Positions 17,996 through 26,530 of a DNA stretch of 64,000 nt are shown here, piece after piece (within the stretch, counting starts at the first letter, position 1; each line of letters begins with the position of its first letter). Source of the DNA: Nostoc sp. 'Peltigera membranacea cyanobiont' 210A (GTDB taxonomy: Bacteria > Cyanobacteriota > Cyanobacteriia > Cyanobacteriales > Nostocaceae); contig NZ_NOLJ01000012.1 of assembly GCF_002246015.1 (NCBI RefSeq), positions 7,455 through 71,454 on the forward strand, read 5' to 3'. Below the pieces are notes generated by a model. The model was given only the letters and a program-made list of their open reading frames with translations, was not told where the DNA came from and did no database searches. The position numbers were made by a program, and so were the translations under genes.

Positions 17996-18694
17996 ATGCC
18001 TTCTGTAATCTCTATTAAAAATCTCGACCACTATTTTGGTCATGGCCAACTCCGCAAGCAAGTTCTCTTTGATATCAACCTGGATATTAACGCCGGCGAA
18101 ATTATTATTATGACAGGGCCTTCTGGTTCTGGTAAGACTACACTTCTCACCTTAGCAGGCGGCTTGCGTTCTGCCCAATCCGGCAGTTTGCAGATATTGG
18201 AACAAGAATTGTGTGGCGCTAGCAAAGCACAACTTACCCAGGTGCGACGCAGTAACGGTTATATTTTCCAAGCACATAACTTGCATGGTAGCCTAACAGC
18301 ACTCCAAAACGTCAGAATGGGCTTGGAAGTGCATAATAATATTTCACCGGCAGAAATGAAAACCCGGTCAGCCCAAATATTAGAGGAGGTAGGATTGGGA
18401 GAGCGCTTGAATTATTATCCTGATGATTTATCTGGGGGACAAAAACAAAGAGTTGCGATCGCTCGTGCTTTAGTCGGTCGTCCTAAAATTGTTTTAGCGG
18501 ATGAACCCACCGCCGCCCTTGACAGTAAATCGGGACGAGATGTGGTCAACCTCATGCAAAAATTATCTAAGGAACAAGATTGTACCATTCTTTTGGTTAC
18601 TCATGACAACCGCATTCTAGATATTGCCGATCGCATCGTCTACATGGAAGATGGCAAGCTAGTAAATGACCGTGCTGTTGTTGCAGCATCTTAA
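17996..18694 (+). CDS. DevA-like ABC exporter ATPase, copy 1
   Basis: 232 residues. All ABC signatures are present: Walker A GPSGSGKT, Q-loop IFQAHNL, LSGGQKQRVAIARAL, Walker B IVLADEPTAALD and the H-loop LLVTHDNR. It belongs to the LolD/MacB-like subfamily that powers DevC-type mechanotransmission exporters. It is third in the operon, 100 bp after the permease, separated by heptamer repeats. Confidence 0.93.
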   Translation: MPSVISIKNLDHYFGHGQLRKQVLFDINLDINAGEIIIMTGPSGSGKTTLLTLAGGLRSAQSGSLQILEQELCGASKAQLTQVRRSNGYIFQAHNLHGSLTALQNVRMGLEVHNNISPAEMKTRSAQILEEVGLGERLNYYPDDLSGGQKQRVAIARALVGRPKIVLADEPTAALDSKSGRDVVNLMQKLSKEQDCTILLVTHDNRILDIADRIVYMEDGKLVNDRAVVAAS

Positions 18695-18796
18695 GCAAAT
18701 TCTTTTTGAGCAATTCTCACAAATCAAATTTGTGAAGTAAAGAGATTTTGGAACTGCGAATCAGACTTTTTAGACATTAGGTTTTTGCTACTCTTT

Positions 18797-19711
18797 CTAA
18801 GGATTGTATTCAAATTCGCCTTGCGATCGCACCCCTATCCAATCACCTGCTGGGGTTTGTCCGACTTCGTAGGTGTAGTCAACATCCCAAAAACTGATAC
18901 TGTAACAAGTGCGATGAGCTAAACACTGGTTCATAAACTGGCTGAGTTTACGGCTATTGTAGCCATCATCAGCATATTCAACTGTTCGTTTCTCCAAAAA
19001 AACCATAGTTGCTGCTTGCAGTGCAAGTTCAATGGCTGTCGTTTTGGTTTTGGCGATCGCACCGACAATTTGATGTTCGTACGTGTAGTTGTATCCGCCG
19101 TGGTAGTAGCCGTAGTTGGTAATTGGGGTGAGATTATTAAGCAGAATTTGAACTTCAGTTATCATTTGAGGTGCTTCGCTTGGTGATTCTTCGGAGACAA
19201 TTTGTGTTGTGGGTTGATTGCGATCGCGGTAATTATCGCTTACTTGATCGGGGACAGTGGGGGCAAGGCAAAACCAGTGGCGATCGCTAGTTTCACCAAC
19301 CACAATCGACACAGAAAAATATGGATGTTCCCACTCAAAGTATTGATGTGCTGCTTTGGGAACAGATAAATTATATGCTTGAATATTTTGCAGATTATTT
19401 TTAACTAACTGCTGAAGTTGTTGATAGTAGCCAAGGCGTTCATTAGCAATACTTTCGTTCCAACTGTTGTCCTCGCGTTTAGAACGCGGCGGGGCGTATT
19501 CACCATATTCTTGTTGATTAGTAGGAGTTCCCCATTCTTCAATATTTTGCCAATGTTTAAAAGTAAGTTCTATATCTGTGAGGTTGACAAAGCCTTCGGA
19601 AATCATTAAACTCCAAATGTTAAATTCACCTTGGGTTGCAGTTTCCCAAACAAAGGAACTTGAGCAGAGTAGTTCTAATGTAGCAAGAAGTTGTTCTGTT
19701 TCGAGTTTCAT
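18797..19711 (-). CDS. unknown protein with two NuiA-like motifs, paralogue 1
   Basis: 304 residues, soluble, no signal peptide. A motif of aromatic strand plus VGxT turn occurs twice: near residues 105-155 (LVKNNLQNIQAYNL ... VSIVVGETSDRHWFCLAPT) and near 265-300 (CYSISFWDVDYTYEVGQTPAGDWIGV). Both resemble the C-terminal half of the Anabaena nuclease A inhibitor NuiA (VYRLGEV ... VIGETPAGNLAG, from memory). A Tyr-rich stretch (YGYYHGGYNYTYEHQ) precedes the second motif. The neighbouring gene (19729-20691) is a clear paralogue with the same C-terminus (GDW-x-G ... EF-x-YNP). The start ATG is 17 bp after that gene, so they form a pair. An inhibitor-fold role is inference. Confidence 0.75.
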   Translation of the reverse strand: MKLETEQLLATLELLCSSSFVWETATQGEFNIWSLMISEGFVNLTDIELTFKHWQNIEEWGTPTNQQEYGEYAPPRSKREDNSWNESIANERLGYYQQLQQLVKNNLQNIQAYNLSVPKAAHQYFEWEHPYFSVSIVVGETSDRHWFCLAPTVPDQVSDNYRDRNQPTTQIVSEESPSEAPQMITEVQILLNNLTPITNYGYYHGGYNYTYEHQIVGAIAKTKTTAIELALQAATMVFLEKRTVEYADDGYNSRKLSQFMNQCLAHRTCYSISFWDVDYTYEVGQTPAGDWIGVRSQGEFEYNP

Positions 19712-19728
19712 TTTTGATATTAATAAAT

Positions 19729-20691
19729 CTAGGGATTGTAAACAAATTCACTTTTTAGATATAGTCCAACCCAATCTCCAGGGTTACTTTGACCTATTAT
19801 GTATATATGCTCCTGAGTAAAAAAACTGAATCTATACATAATTACTTCAGGAAATATCTGGTTAAAAAAATTATTAACTTGCTCATATTTTGCAAAAACT
19901 TCTTCAAGCTTATAACCTTCATAGTACTCTCCTAAGTAGTTTTTGTCAGGATAAAAACTATGAAATTGTTTTAGTTCTAGAATTCCAGACTTTTGGAAAG
20001 CCTGTTCAAATGCTAGTTCTTTAGATACAGCAACACCATAAACAATTTGATGATCGTAGTGATAGTAATAACCACCACCCAAATCACCTTCTAAAGAAAT
20101 TATGCCTAGTTCTGAGGTTATTGCTTCAATTTGTGAAATTAAGTTTAGTGTATTTTCTCCGTATAGTTGACTAGAGGTTGATTGAGATAGAGGAGAACGA
20201 TAAATTAGCTCTTGTGGAATTGTTGTTTGTTTATAAACAGTTGGACAAATACAAATCCAAGTTCCGTCTCCTGTTCTACCAATTACTAAACCTGGTAAAA
20301 TAACACCTCTACTACAAGAATAAGGCATCGAGCTAAAAGAGTCTAAATCTTGTAAAAAAGATTCTAAATCTTGTAAATTTATGTGTAAAAGTTGTAATAA
20401 ATATTCAAATTTATTTTTCCTGAGATTTTCCTCTTCAACACCTAAATAAAAGTCATAAAACGATTTAGCATATTCCATTTTTTGCCAACTTCTGATTCGC
20501 TTATCTACATCTGTAAGCTGTAGCCAACCATTAGCCAAACAGAGATTGATAACATTAAATTCTCCTTGCTCAGATACGTCCCAAACAAATGGAACAATAG
20601 TACCATCTTCATGACCTGGTAAATCAACAGCTAAGTAAGGATCAACAAGAACTTGTAGAGTTCCAAAAATGCGTTCTGTTTCAGTGTGCAT
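19729..20691 (-). CDS. unknown protein with two NuiA-like motifs, paralogue 2
   Basis: 320 residues. It aligns throughout with the gene at 18797-19711: an N-terminal WDVSEQGEFNVINLCLANG block matching WETATQGEFNIWSLMISEG, a central ILPGLVIGRTGDGTWICI block, a YYYHYDHQIVYG block, and the C-terminus GQSNPGDWVGLYLKSEFVYN. The start ATG at 20691 is followed by HTETERIFGTLQVL, like KLETEQLLATLELL in its sister. The two lie head to tail, downstream of the interrupted nuclease gene. Divergence is well beyond a recent duplication, so both copies have been kept by selection. Confidence 0.75.
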   Translation of the reverse strand: MHTETERIFGTLQVLVDPYLAVDLPGHEDGTIVPFVWDVSEQGEFNVINLCLANGWLQLTDVDKRIRSWQKMEYAKSFYDFYLGVEEENLRKNKFEYLLQLLHINLQDLESFLQDLDSFSSMPYSCSRGVILPGLVIGRTGDGTWICICPTVYKQTTIPQELIYRSPLSQSTSSQLYGENTLNLISQIEAITSELGIISLEGDLGGGYYYHYDHQIVYGVAVSKELAFEQAFQKSGILELKQFHSFYPDKNYLGEYYEGYKLEEVFAKYEQVNNFFNQIFPEVIMYRFSFFTQEHIYIIGQSNPGDWVGLYLKSEFVYNP

Positions 20692-20747
20692 AGTATATTA
20701 GGTGCAATTTAATTACAGTTATGTGATTGATAAATTTGCGATTATTA

Positions 20748-21368
20748 TCATAACGATGCTTGTAGTAAAGCAGATTGAAATGGTTGCAACAGAATACCAA
20801 TAATTTTATCAACATCATTGATGTAGTATTCAACTATATCAATGTATGCTGTTACTCCTTCCAACATTAAAAATCGCCAGTTGGTTCCACTAGTCACAAC
20901 TCCATAGATTGTCTTAACTTCTTGTTGAGTATTTTGATTGAATAATTGGGCAGCTATCATAGTGGCAATACATTGTCCTAAACCACCTTTGATATTTTCA
21001 TTTTTCGCCTCAATAATTGTAATTACAGGCGATTTAATGTAAAACTATTCTTCAGAACCACAGAGAATAAAATCACAAAATCCATTCAATCCTTTACTAC
21101 TATCTACATCAAAATCTGTTCCAGAAAACAGTGAAATTTGATAATTTAACTGTCGTCTAACTTCCGTAAGAACTGGCATAATTAGTAATTCTGAACGGGC
21201 TTTTTCCGTGTTGATGGCAGTTGCTAGTTGAGTATATTCTTCTAAGAGCGTTGTTAAGGTAGCGGAAGGTTGAATAGGCGACACATCTTTGAAGAGATTG
21301 CGCTTTTCATCAATTACAAGTTGAAACGTTTCTCGAACTTTGGCAAGTGTGAAATCACTGTATGCCAT
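20748..21368 (-). pseudogene. PD-(D/E)XK nuclease-like gene interrupted by one amber codon
   Basis: The frame from the ATG at 21368 (GAGG nine bases upstream) runs MAYSDFTLAKVRETF ... to a TAG at 21045-21047, then continues in the same frame to 20748 (in all about 206 codons). The read-through sequence joins GLNGFCDFILCGSEE, stop, FYIKSPVITIIEAKNENIKG. The Asp of FCDFIL and the ExK of IIEAK are the PD-(D/E)XK catalytic core, and the stop falls between them. Family relatives have Gln at the stop position as I remember it, fitting a single CAG to TAG change. The flanks show no frameshift or other decay, so the lesion is recent, sequencing error apart. Confidence 0.8.
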
Positions 21369-21453
21369 CTGCAACATCCTCAATTATTCACAAGTTATAC
21401 CAATTATCTAAAATCCAGCAACAAATTCAAACTCTGAAACCCACACTAAATCT

Positions 21454-21608
21454 CTGACTTTTCACGGTATCTGGAAAACCTCTCTCTAAATCTCTCTCCT
21501 AAAAGGAGAGAGACTTTGAATTTTCCCCCTTCCCTGGTAGGGAAGGGGGTTAGGGGGTTAGGTTTTTCGTGGCTTTTCCACATAACGTGAAAAGTCAGAC
21601 TAAATCTG
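21454..21608. mobile_element. 155-bp MITE with 13-bp inverted ends and 9-bp target duplication
   Basis: Ends are CTGACTTTTCACG (21454-21466) and CGTGAAAAGTCAG (21596-21608), perfect inverted repeats. They are flanked on both sides by ACTAAATCT (21445-21453 and 21609-21617). Inside are two perfect hairpins, TCTCTCTCCT/AGGAGAGAGA (21491-21513) and CCCCCTTCCCT/AGGGAAGGGGG (21535-21559). There is no coding capacity. A degenerate right end of the same family lies near 58262-58315. Confidence 0.88.
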
Positions 21609-21617
21609 ACGGATATT

Positions 21618-21652
21618 AATTACGAATTACGAATTACGAATTACGAATTACG
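21618..21652. repeat. heptamer tandem repeat (AATTACG)x5
   Basis: Five perfect heptamers directly abut the right target duplication of the MITE and run into the 3' end of the LRV gene, whose TAA stop lies inside the repeat. Confidence 0.9.
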
Positions 21653-24596
21653 AATTAGTATTAACTCTAGCGGCTGCGCGGACAATCCGGTTGCTATCTT
21701 CAGCAAGTTGCTGGCGTAAAACGCTTGGAGTCCCAGAATTATCAGCAACGGCGTAGCGTTCCAGCCAGGATGCAGACTGCGCCCCTTGAGTCAGCACTTC
21801 ATGGGGAGTTAGCGGGTGGAGGAGTGTCACTAACCGCACAAAGGCATTTTCTGAACTCGCGTATTCTGCAAGTATGCTGACTAAATCATCAGTGCTGGGG
21901 TTGTAGAGGCGGTTGAGTCCGCGCAAGGTAGGACTAGTTTGGCGGGTGGTGGGTTGTACAATCAAATCGCGGAGGCTTTCGCGGATGGGTGCAGGGGTGT
22001 TGGGATTTTGAGCAACTGCGCGGCAGACTTCGACTTTTTCATCGTTTGCCAGTTGTGTCAGCACAGTTGCAGGAAGATGGGAATTAGAGGCGGTAGCTGT
22101 ACGAACGGATGCGTCCTGATCTCGTGCCAATTGTTCTAAAATATTTACTGGCGAGTTGGTATTAGCAGCAACCTTGACACGAACATCTTTATCTGAATCC
22201 CTCGCTAATATTTCGAGAATATTCACAGGAGTATTCGAGTAAGCAGCAGTTACTTGACGCACACTAACTTCTGTATGATTAGCAAGTTGTAGCCAAAGCT
22301 CAGGAGTCATGTTGAGATGATTAACAATCGCACTGCAAACTTTGGGATTGGGATTTTCAGCAAGTCTGTTTAGAAATTTGGCAGTCAGGCTTTGATTACC
22401 TGCTAGGGTAATTAACACTAAATCATTTGATACAGCCATTAGTCGTTCTACAATTGCTTGCGGAAGATTTGGTTGAGCAGCTACTCTCTGATAAACCTGT
22501 TGTAGGTTACTTTGCATCAAAGGTTCTAATAGGTTGGGAGGAATCTCACGCCGATCGCAAATTGCTAAACTGATTTGTTCGTAGTCTTGGCTCTTTGGAT
22601 CTGTAACCGTCAGTAGCAGTCGTTCCAGGAGTTGAGGCGGAGTATCAGCACGTCGAGCGATCGCCCACAGAACAGGGCCATAATCATCATTAAGTAATGG
22701 TTCCAAAGCAGAAATCGGGGTATTGGGATGACCCGCCACCAACGAGCGAATCCATGATGTTTCGCGGCTGGCTAATTGCACCAATACACTTGCAGGCATC
22801 TGTGAACCTGTGGCAGGTCTGAGCAGATCATCCAATGCTTTATACCGAGAACTGTAGTCCATTTTTAGAGTTTGTTCGACAGCTTTTGCTAAAGCATTAC
22901 CAGGTGTATTGGTATTCCAAATACTGACAATTCCTTTCTCTACTCCCAAAAATTCTAAAACGTCCATAGGAGTATTGGGATTACGAGTCAAAGCTCTCCA
23001 AACCTCTGATTTCTGGTCATTCGCAAGCATCTTCAATAATTCCACAGGAGTGTCAAGATTAGCTGCAACCTGCGCTCTAACTTGTGCTGATTCATCATTG
23101 GCTAACCGTTCCAGTACTTGCACTGGAGTTTTTTTATGCGATCGCTTCCGGGCTAAACCACTACGAACCTTGAGACTTGAATCTTGTGTCAACTCCAATA
23201 AGCTGCTAAGTGGTAAATTAGAATTTTCTGAAACTACAGAACGAACTGTTTCATCTGTGTCTTTTGCTAGTTGCTGTAATACTTGAATTGGAGTTTTATT
23301 ACTACGTGCAGCGATCAATTTAGCTTTTTGATCTCCCTTTTCCAAAACCTGCGCCAAAGCATAAGAACTATCGGGACGCTGTGCCATTAATTGGTGAGCA
23401 ATTGTAATTTCTTGAGTTTTTTCTTTACTTAATAGCAACCGATAACATCCCAAAATCATTTGCTTGTATTCTTTTGCTATCAGCATTTGTGGATGTTTAG
23501 CAATCTTAACTCGCATTGACTCTAATGAATCATCTGCCAAAACTTCGAGAATTTCTCCTGATATGTTCGACTGATTTATTACCAAATTAACGTAGTAGTA
23601 AAAATTTTTATCACTGCGATCGCGTACCAGTTGCTCTATAATGCTTAGTGGTAAATTTTTCCTTTGAGTAATAATTGTATGTTTGTGTTTGGGATAGAGT
23701 TTTAATAATACTTGCTCTGAAGTGTTGGGATGTTTTGCTAAAGCGATGGAAATTTCATTTTGAGTTTCTTTATCGACATAGTTTGCAAGCAAATTGAGTG
23801 CTTCTGTTGGAGTAAAAGGATTTTGAGAAATAGCTAACTGAATTTTGTACACCGCATTACCAGCCAACTGCATCAGCGTCTCTGCTGTCGCTGAGGGATT
23901 TTGCGCCACAGCCAACCGCACCCACGCCCAACGACTCTGCCCCAGTATCGCTAATTGTTCGCTATCGGTATTCCAGTCAGATGCAACGGCATACTGTCCT
24001 TCCACGAGTTCAATTAATGGTGGTGGACAACTGGGATTAAACTTCACCGCCAACCGGACTGGTAATTCTAAATCACCCGCCAACTGTTCCAACACTGCTG
24101 ACGGCGTTTCTGGCGACTCTGCTACCTGTAACCTTGGTTCTAAAGTTGGTTCCTGTGACAGTCGTTGTAATAATTGCAACCGATAACGCAAGGGCATTTG
24201 GGGATTTCGCAACCCTTGAATTAGTGGCTCGGCTGGAACCCATTGGCTGAAAAAGCAAGGAGGTACAGTCCCGATTTTGAGTAGTTCTACCGCCAATCGG
24301 TCGTTTTGCCCTAGCTGACGCTGTTGCAGGATTTCATCAACTGCTTGCTGCCACCCGTCTGTTATTTCTCCTGCCAAATTTACGTGTAAACTTGCTGCTT
24401 CTGCTACCTGTGCATCAGGACTATTAACTAGAATCTCTAAAAGACTTCGCGGTGTCTGGTGGAAACTAGCAACAGCTAATTGCAATGCTACCGACTGTTG
24501 CAATAACTCCTCTGGTGCTGACAAAAATCTTTGCAAATCCGATCCGCTAACTGGCTGAAGAGGTTGCATGGCTGTACAACTCAAGACATAGTACAT
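21648..24596 (-). CDS. large LRV/HEAT-type repeat protein
   Basis: Up to 982 residues (an in-frame ATG at 24569 gives 973 and matches the point where the fold starts). Almost the whole chain is built of about 22-25 residue helical repeats with consensus like A-x-N-x-N-T-P-x-x-V/I-L-x-x-L-A-x-D-x-x-x-x-V-R. This is the signature of leucine-rich repeat variant (LRV) proteins, a right-handed alpha solenoid. No catalytic motif, signal peptide or membrane helix is seen, and the Cys-rich iron-sulfur cap found in some LRV proteins is absent. It is probably a cytosolic scaffold. The last residues (TNS) and stop come from the AATTACG heptamer repeat. It lies between the two devBCA operons on the opposite strand. 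Confidence 0.85.
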   Translation of the reverse strand: MYYVLSCTAMQPLQPVSGSDLQRFLSAPEELLQQSVALQLAVASFHQTPRSLLEILVNSPDAQVAEAASLHVNLAGEITDGWQQAVDEILQQRQLGQNDRLAVELLKIGTVPPCFFSQWVPAEPLIQGLRNPQMPLRYRLQLLQRLSQEPTLEPRLQVAESPETPSAVLEQLAGDLELPVRLAVKFNPSCPPPLIELVEGQYAVASDWNTDSEQLAILGQSRWAWVRLAVAQNPSATAETLMQLAGNAVYKIQLAISQNPFTPTEALNLLANYVDKETQNEISIALAKHPNTSEQVLLKLYPKHKHTIITQRKNLPLSIIEQLVRDRSDKNFYYYVNLVINQSNISGEILEVLADDSLESMRVKIAKHPQMLIAKEYKQMILGCYRLLLSKEKTQEITIAHQLMAQRPDSSYALAQVLEKGDQKAKLIAARSNKTPIQVLQQLAKDTDETVRSVVSENSNLPLSSLLELTQDSSLKVRSGLARKRSHKKTPVQVLERLANDESAQVRAQVAANLDTPVELLKMLANDQKSEVWRALTRNPNTPMDVLEFLGVEKGIVSIWNTNTPGNALAKAVEQTLKMDYSSRYKALDDLLRPATGSQMPASVLVQLASRETSWIRSLVAGHPNTPISALEPLLNDDYGPVLWAIARRADTPPQLLERLLLTVTDPKSQDYEQISLAICDRREIPPNLLEPLMQSNLQQVYQRVAAQPNLPQAIVERLMAVSNDLVLITLAGNQSLTAKFLNRLAENPNPKVCSAIVNHLNMTPELWLQLANHTEVSVRQVTAAYSNTPVNILEILARDSDKDVRVKVAANTNSPVNILEQLARDQDASVRTATASNSHLPATVLTQLANDEKVEVCRAVAQNPNTPAPIRESLRDLIVQPTTRQTSPTLRGLNRLYNPSTDDLVSILAEYASSENAFVRLVTLLHPLTPHEVLTQGAQSASWLERYAVADNSGTPSVLRQQLAEDSNRIVRAAARVNTNS

Positions 24597-25239
24597 TTAT
24601 ACTATAAAAGGAATACGTCAAAACTATTGTGAAAGTTTTGTATCCCTATCTTTATAATTACCAATAGCAAACAGACTTAATACAGTAATCCTATTTGATT
24701 TGTGAGAATTGCAAGCTACAGGTGTCCCAATGCGGTTTGGTTAATGTTTCGTTTTAACCTTTGAATGGGATTATAGCGGTTCTTGTCCCTTATGAGGTAC
24801 AAAAACCCCACCCCGCAAGTGAGGAGTGGAATATGATGTACCTAATACGATTGCTAAACGCTATAATCATCAAAATTTGATATAAATTTCCACCGATCGC
24901 AATTACACCAAATATTTTTTGTTATTTACTTAATTTGATTATGATTGTTGGCGCTGTTACAACCCGGAATTTTAAAACCGTTTACTATACCTGAGTACTT
25001 TCATAAAACAAAAGTAGTTTGCTAAAAACATAAACCTATAATTTGGTAGAGATATTCGTTGTTATCCTAGCCAGCTAAATCACTTTATCTAAGTAAAATC
25101 TCAACAATTTCCAAATTATTTTATGGACTTTTAAGTGATAAATCGACAATCACTGAGTCAAGAAGTAGGAATTAGCAAATAAGTACGGAGAAAAGCCTAA
25201 TCTGTTCTTTTTTCTGCGCCACTAGTTAAGAGGTAATCT
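24597..25239. other. 643-bp intergenic region before the second devBCA operon
   Basis: It contains a 98-bp palindromic repeat (24770-24867) and AT-rich sequence that must hold the promoters of the LRV gene and of the second exporter operon. The ACTAAAC/GTTTAGT dyad of the first exporter promoter is absent, so the two operons are probably controlled differently. No ORF seen. Confidence 0.5.
24770..24867. repeat. MITE-like dispersed repeat, copy A
   Basis: Bounded by ATTATAGCG and its inverse CGCTATAAT. It shares GGTTCT, CCCCACCCC, GAGGAG and ATGATGTACCTAATA in the same order with the element at 45539-45646. No clear target duplication. Confidence 0.7.
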
Positions 25240-26439
25240 ATGGTGCGAAACTCAAAACTAGGGTACAGAATGTTCCCTAAGTCTATTCTGCGTCCATCCG
25301 TTGCTATAGGTATAACTATATCTTTATTGGTTGGCGGGATAAGTTTTTATATAGTAAAACGTGGGCAAAATTATGCCAATCAAGAGGCACAAGTACCAAC
25401 AACACAATTGCCACAGTTAAAAACTGTAACAGCTTTAGGGCGACTCGAACCACAGGGAAAGGTAATTAAACTCTCTGCTGCGGTGTCTGCGGAAGGAAGT
25501 CGGGTAGAAAAGTTGTTGGTGAAGGAAGGGGATAGGGTAAAAGCAGGACAAGCGATCGCAATTTTGAACAGCCGCGATCGCCTCCAAGCAGCTTTAAAAG
25601 AGGCGCAGGAACAGGTAAAAGTAGCCCAGGCAAACCTAAACCGCACCCAAGCAGGTGCTAAACGTGGTGAAATTGCCGCCCAAAAAGCTGCGATCGCTCG
25701 TCTAGAAGCCGAACGCCAAGGTGATATTAATGCCCAAGCCGCGACAATTGAGCGATTCCAAGCCGAAGTGCGTAACGCCCAAACAGAAGACGAACGCTAT
25801 CAGCAACTATATCAACAAGGCGCAATTTCCGCTTCTCAACGGGATAGCAAGCGTTTAAACTTGGAAACCGCCCAAAAAAGCTTGCAAGAAGCCCAGGCAC
25901 AGTTAAATCGTACTCAATCAACTAGCCAACAACAGGTCAAAGAAGCTACAGCAACACTCGATGAAATCGCTGAAGTGCGCGGAGTGGATGTGGAAGCAGC
26001 TAAAGCAGAAGTCAATCGTGCCGTAGCAGCCATGAATCTGGCAAAAGTCAATCTTGAACAAGCAGAGGTGCGATCGCCCCAAAATGGACAGGTATTTGAG
26101 ATCCATGCCCATCCTGGAGAATTAGTATCAAATGATGGCATTGCAGATATTGGACAAACCAGCCAGATGTATGTCATCGCCGAAGTCTACGAAAGTGATA
26201 TCGGCAAAGTGCATTCAGGGCAGCAAGTGCGAATCTTTGGTGATAACCTCCCGATTGAATTGCAGGGAATCGTAGATCGCAAAGGCTTGCAAGTGCGACG
26301 ACAGAATGTCATTAACACAGATCCCGTCAGCAATATCGACAACAGAGTGGTAGAAGTCCACATCCGACTAGATGAAACTTCCAGTCAAAAAGCCGCCAAC
26401 TTAACCAATATGCAAGTTAAGGCAGTAATTGAATTGTGA
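25240..26439 (+). CDS. DevB-like membrane fusion protein, copy 2
   Basis: 399 residues, ATG preceded by AAGAGGT. Same layout as the copy at 15416: an N-terminal membrane helix (SVAIGITISLLVGGISFYIV), TVTALGRLEPQGKVIKLSA, the lipoyl half LLVKEGDRVKAGQAIAILN, a coiled-coil hairpin shorter than in copy 1, a barrel return (QNGQVFEIHAHPGELVSNDG) and an identical C-terminal pattern (NLTNMQVKAVIEL). It partners the permease and ATPase that follow. The 91-bp gap to the permease gene contains CATTAGT-type repeats instead of the tight overlap seen in operon 1. Confidence 0.9.
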   Translation: MVRNSKLGYRMFPKSILRPSVAIGITISLLVGGISFYIVKRGQNYANQEAQVPTTQLPQLKTVTALGRLEPQGKVIKLSAAVSAEGSRVEKLLVKEGDRVKAGQAIAILNSRDRLQAALKEAQEQVKVAQANLNRTQAGAKRGEIAAQKAAIARLEAERQGDINAQAATIERFQAEVRNAQTEDERYQQLYQQGAISASQRDSKRLNLETAQKSLQEAQAQLNRTQSTSQQQVKEATATLDEIAEVRGVDVEAAKAEVNRAVAAMNLAKVNLEQAEVRSPQNGQVFEIHAHPGELVSNDGIADIGQTSQMYVIAEVYESDIGKVHSGQQVRIFGDNLPIELQGIVDRKGLQVRRQNVINTDPVSNIDNRVVEVHIRLDETSSQKAANLTNMQVKAVIEL

Positions 26440-26530
26440 AATTTGTCATTAGTCATTAGTCATTTGTCATTGGTTATTAATTCTTCTTCGTTACTCCCTT
26501 ACTCCCTCATCCCCCAACTCCCCACTTCTT

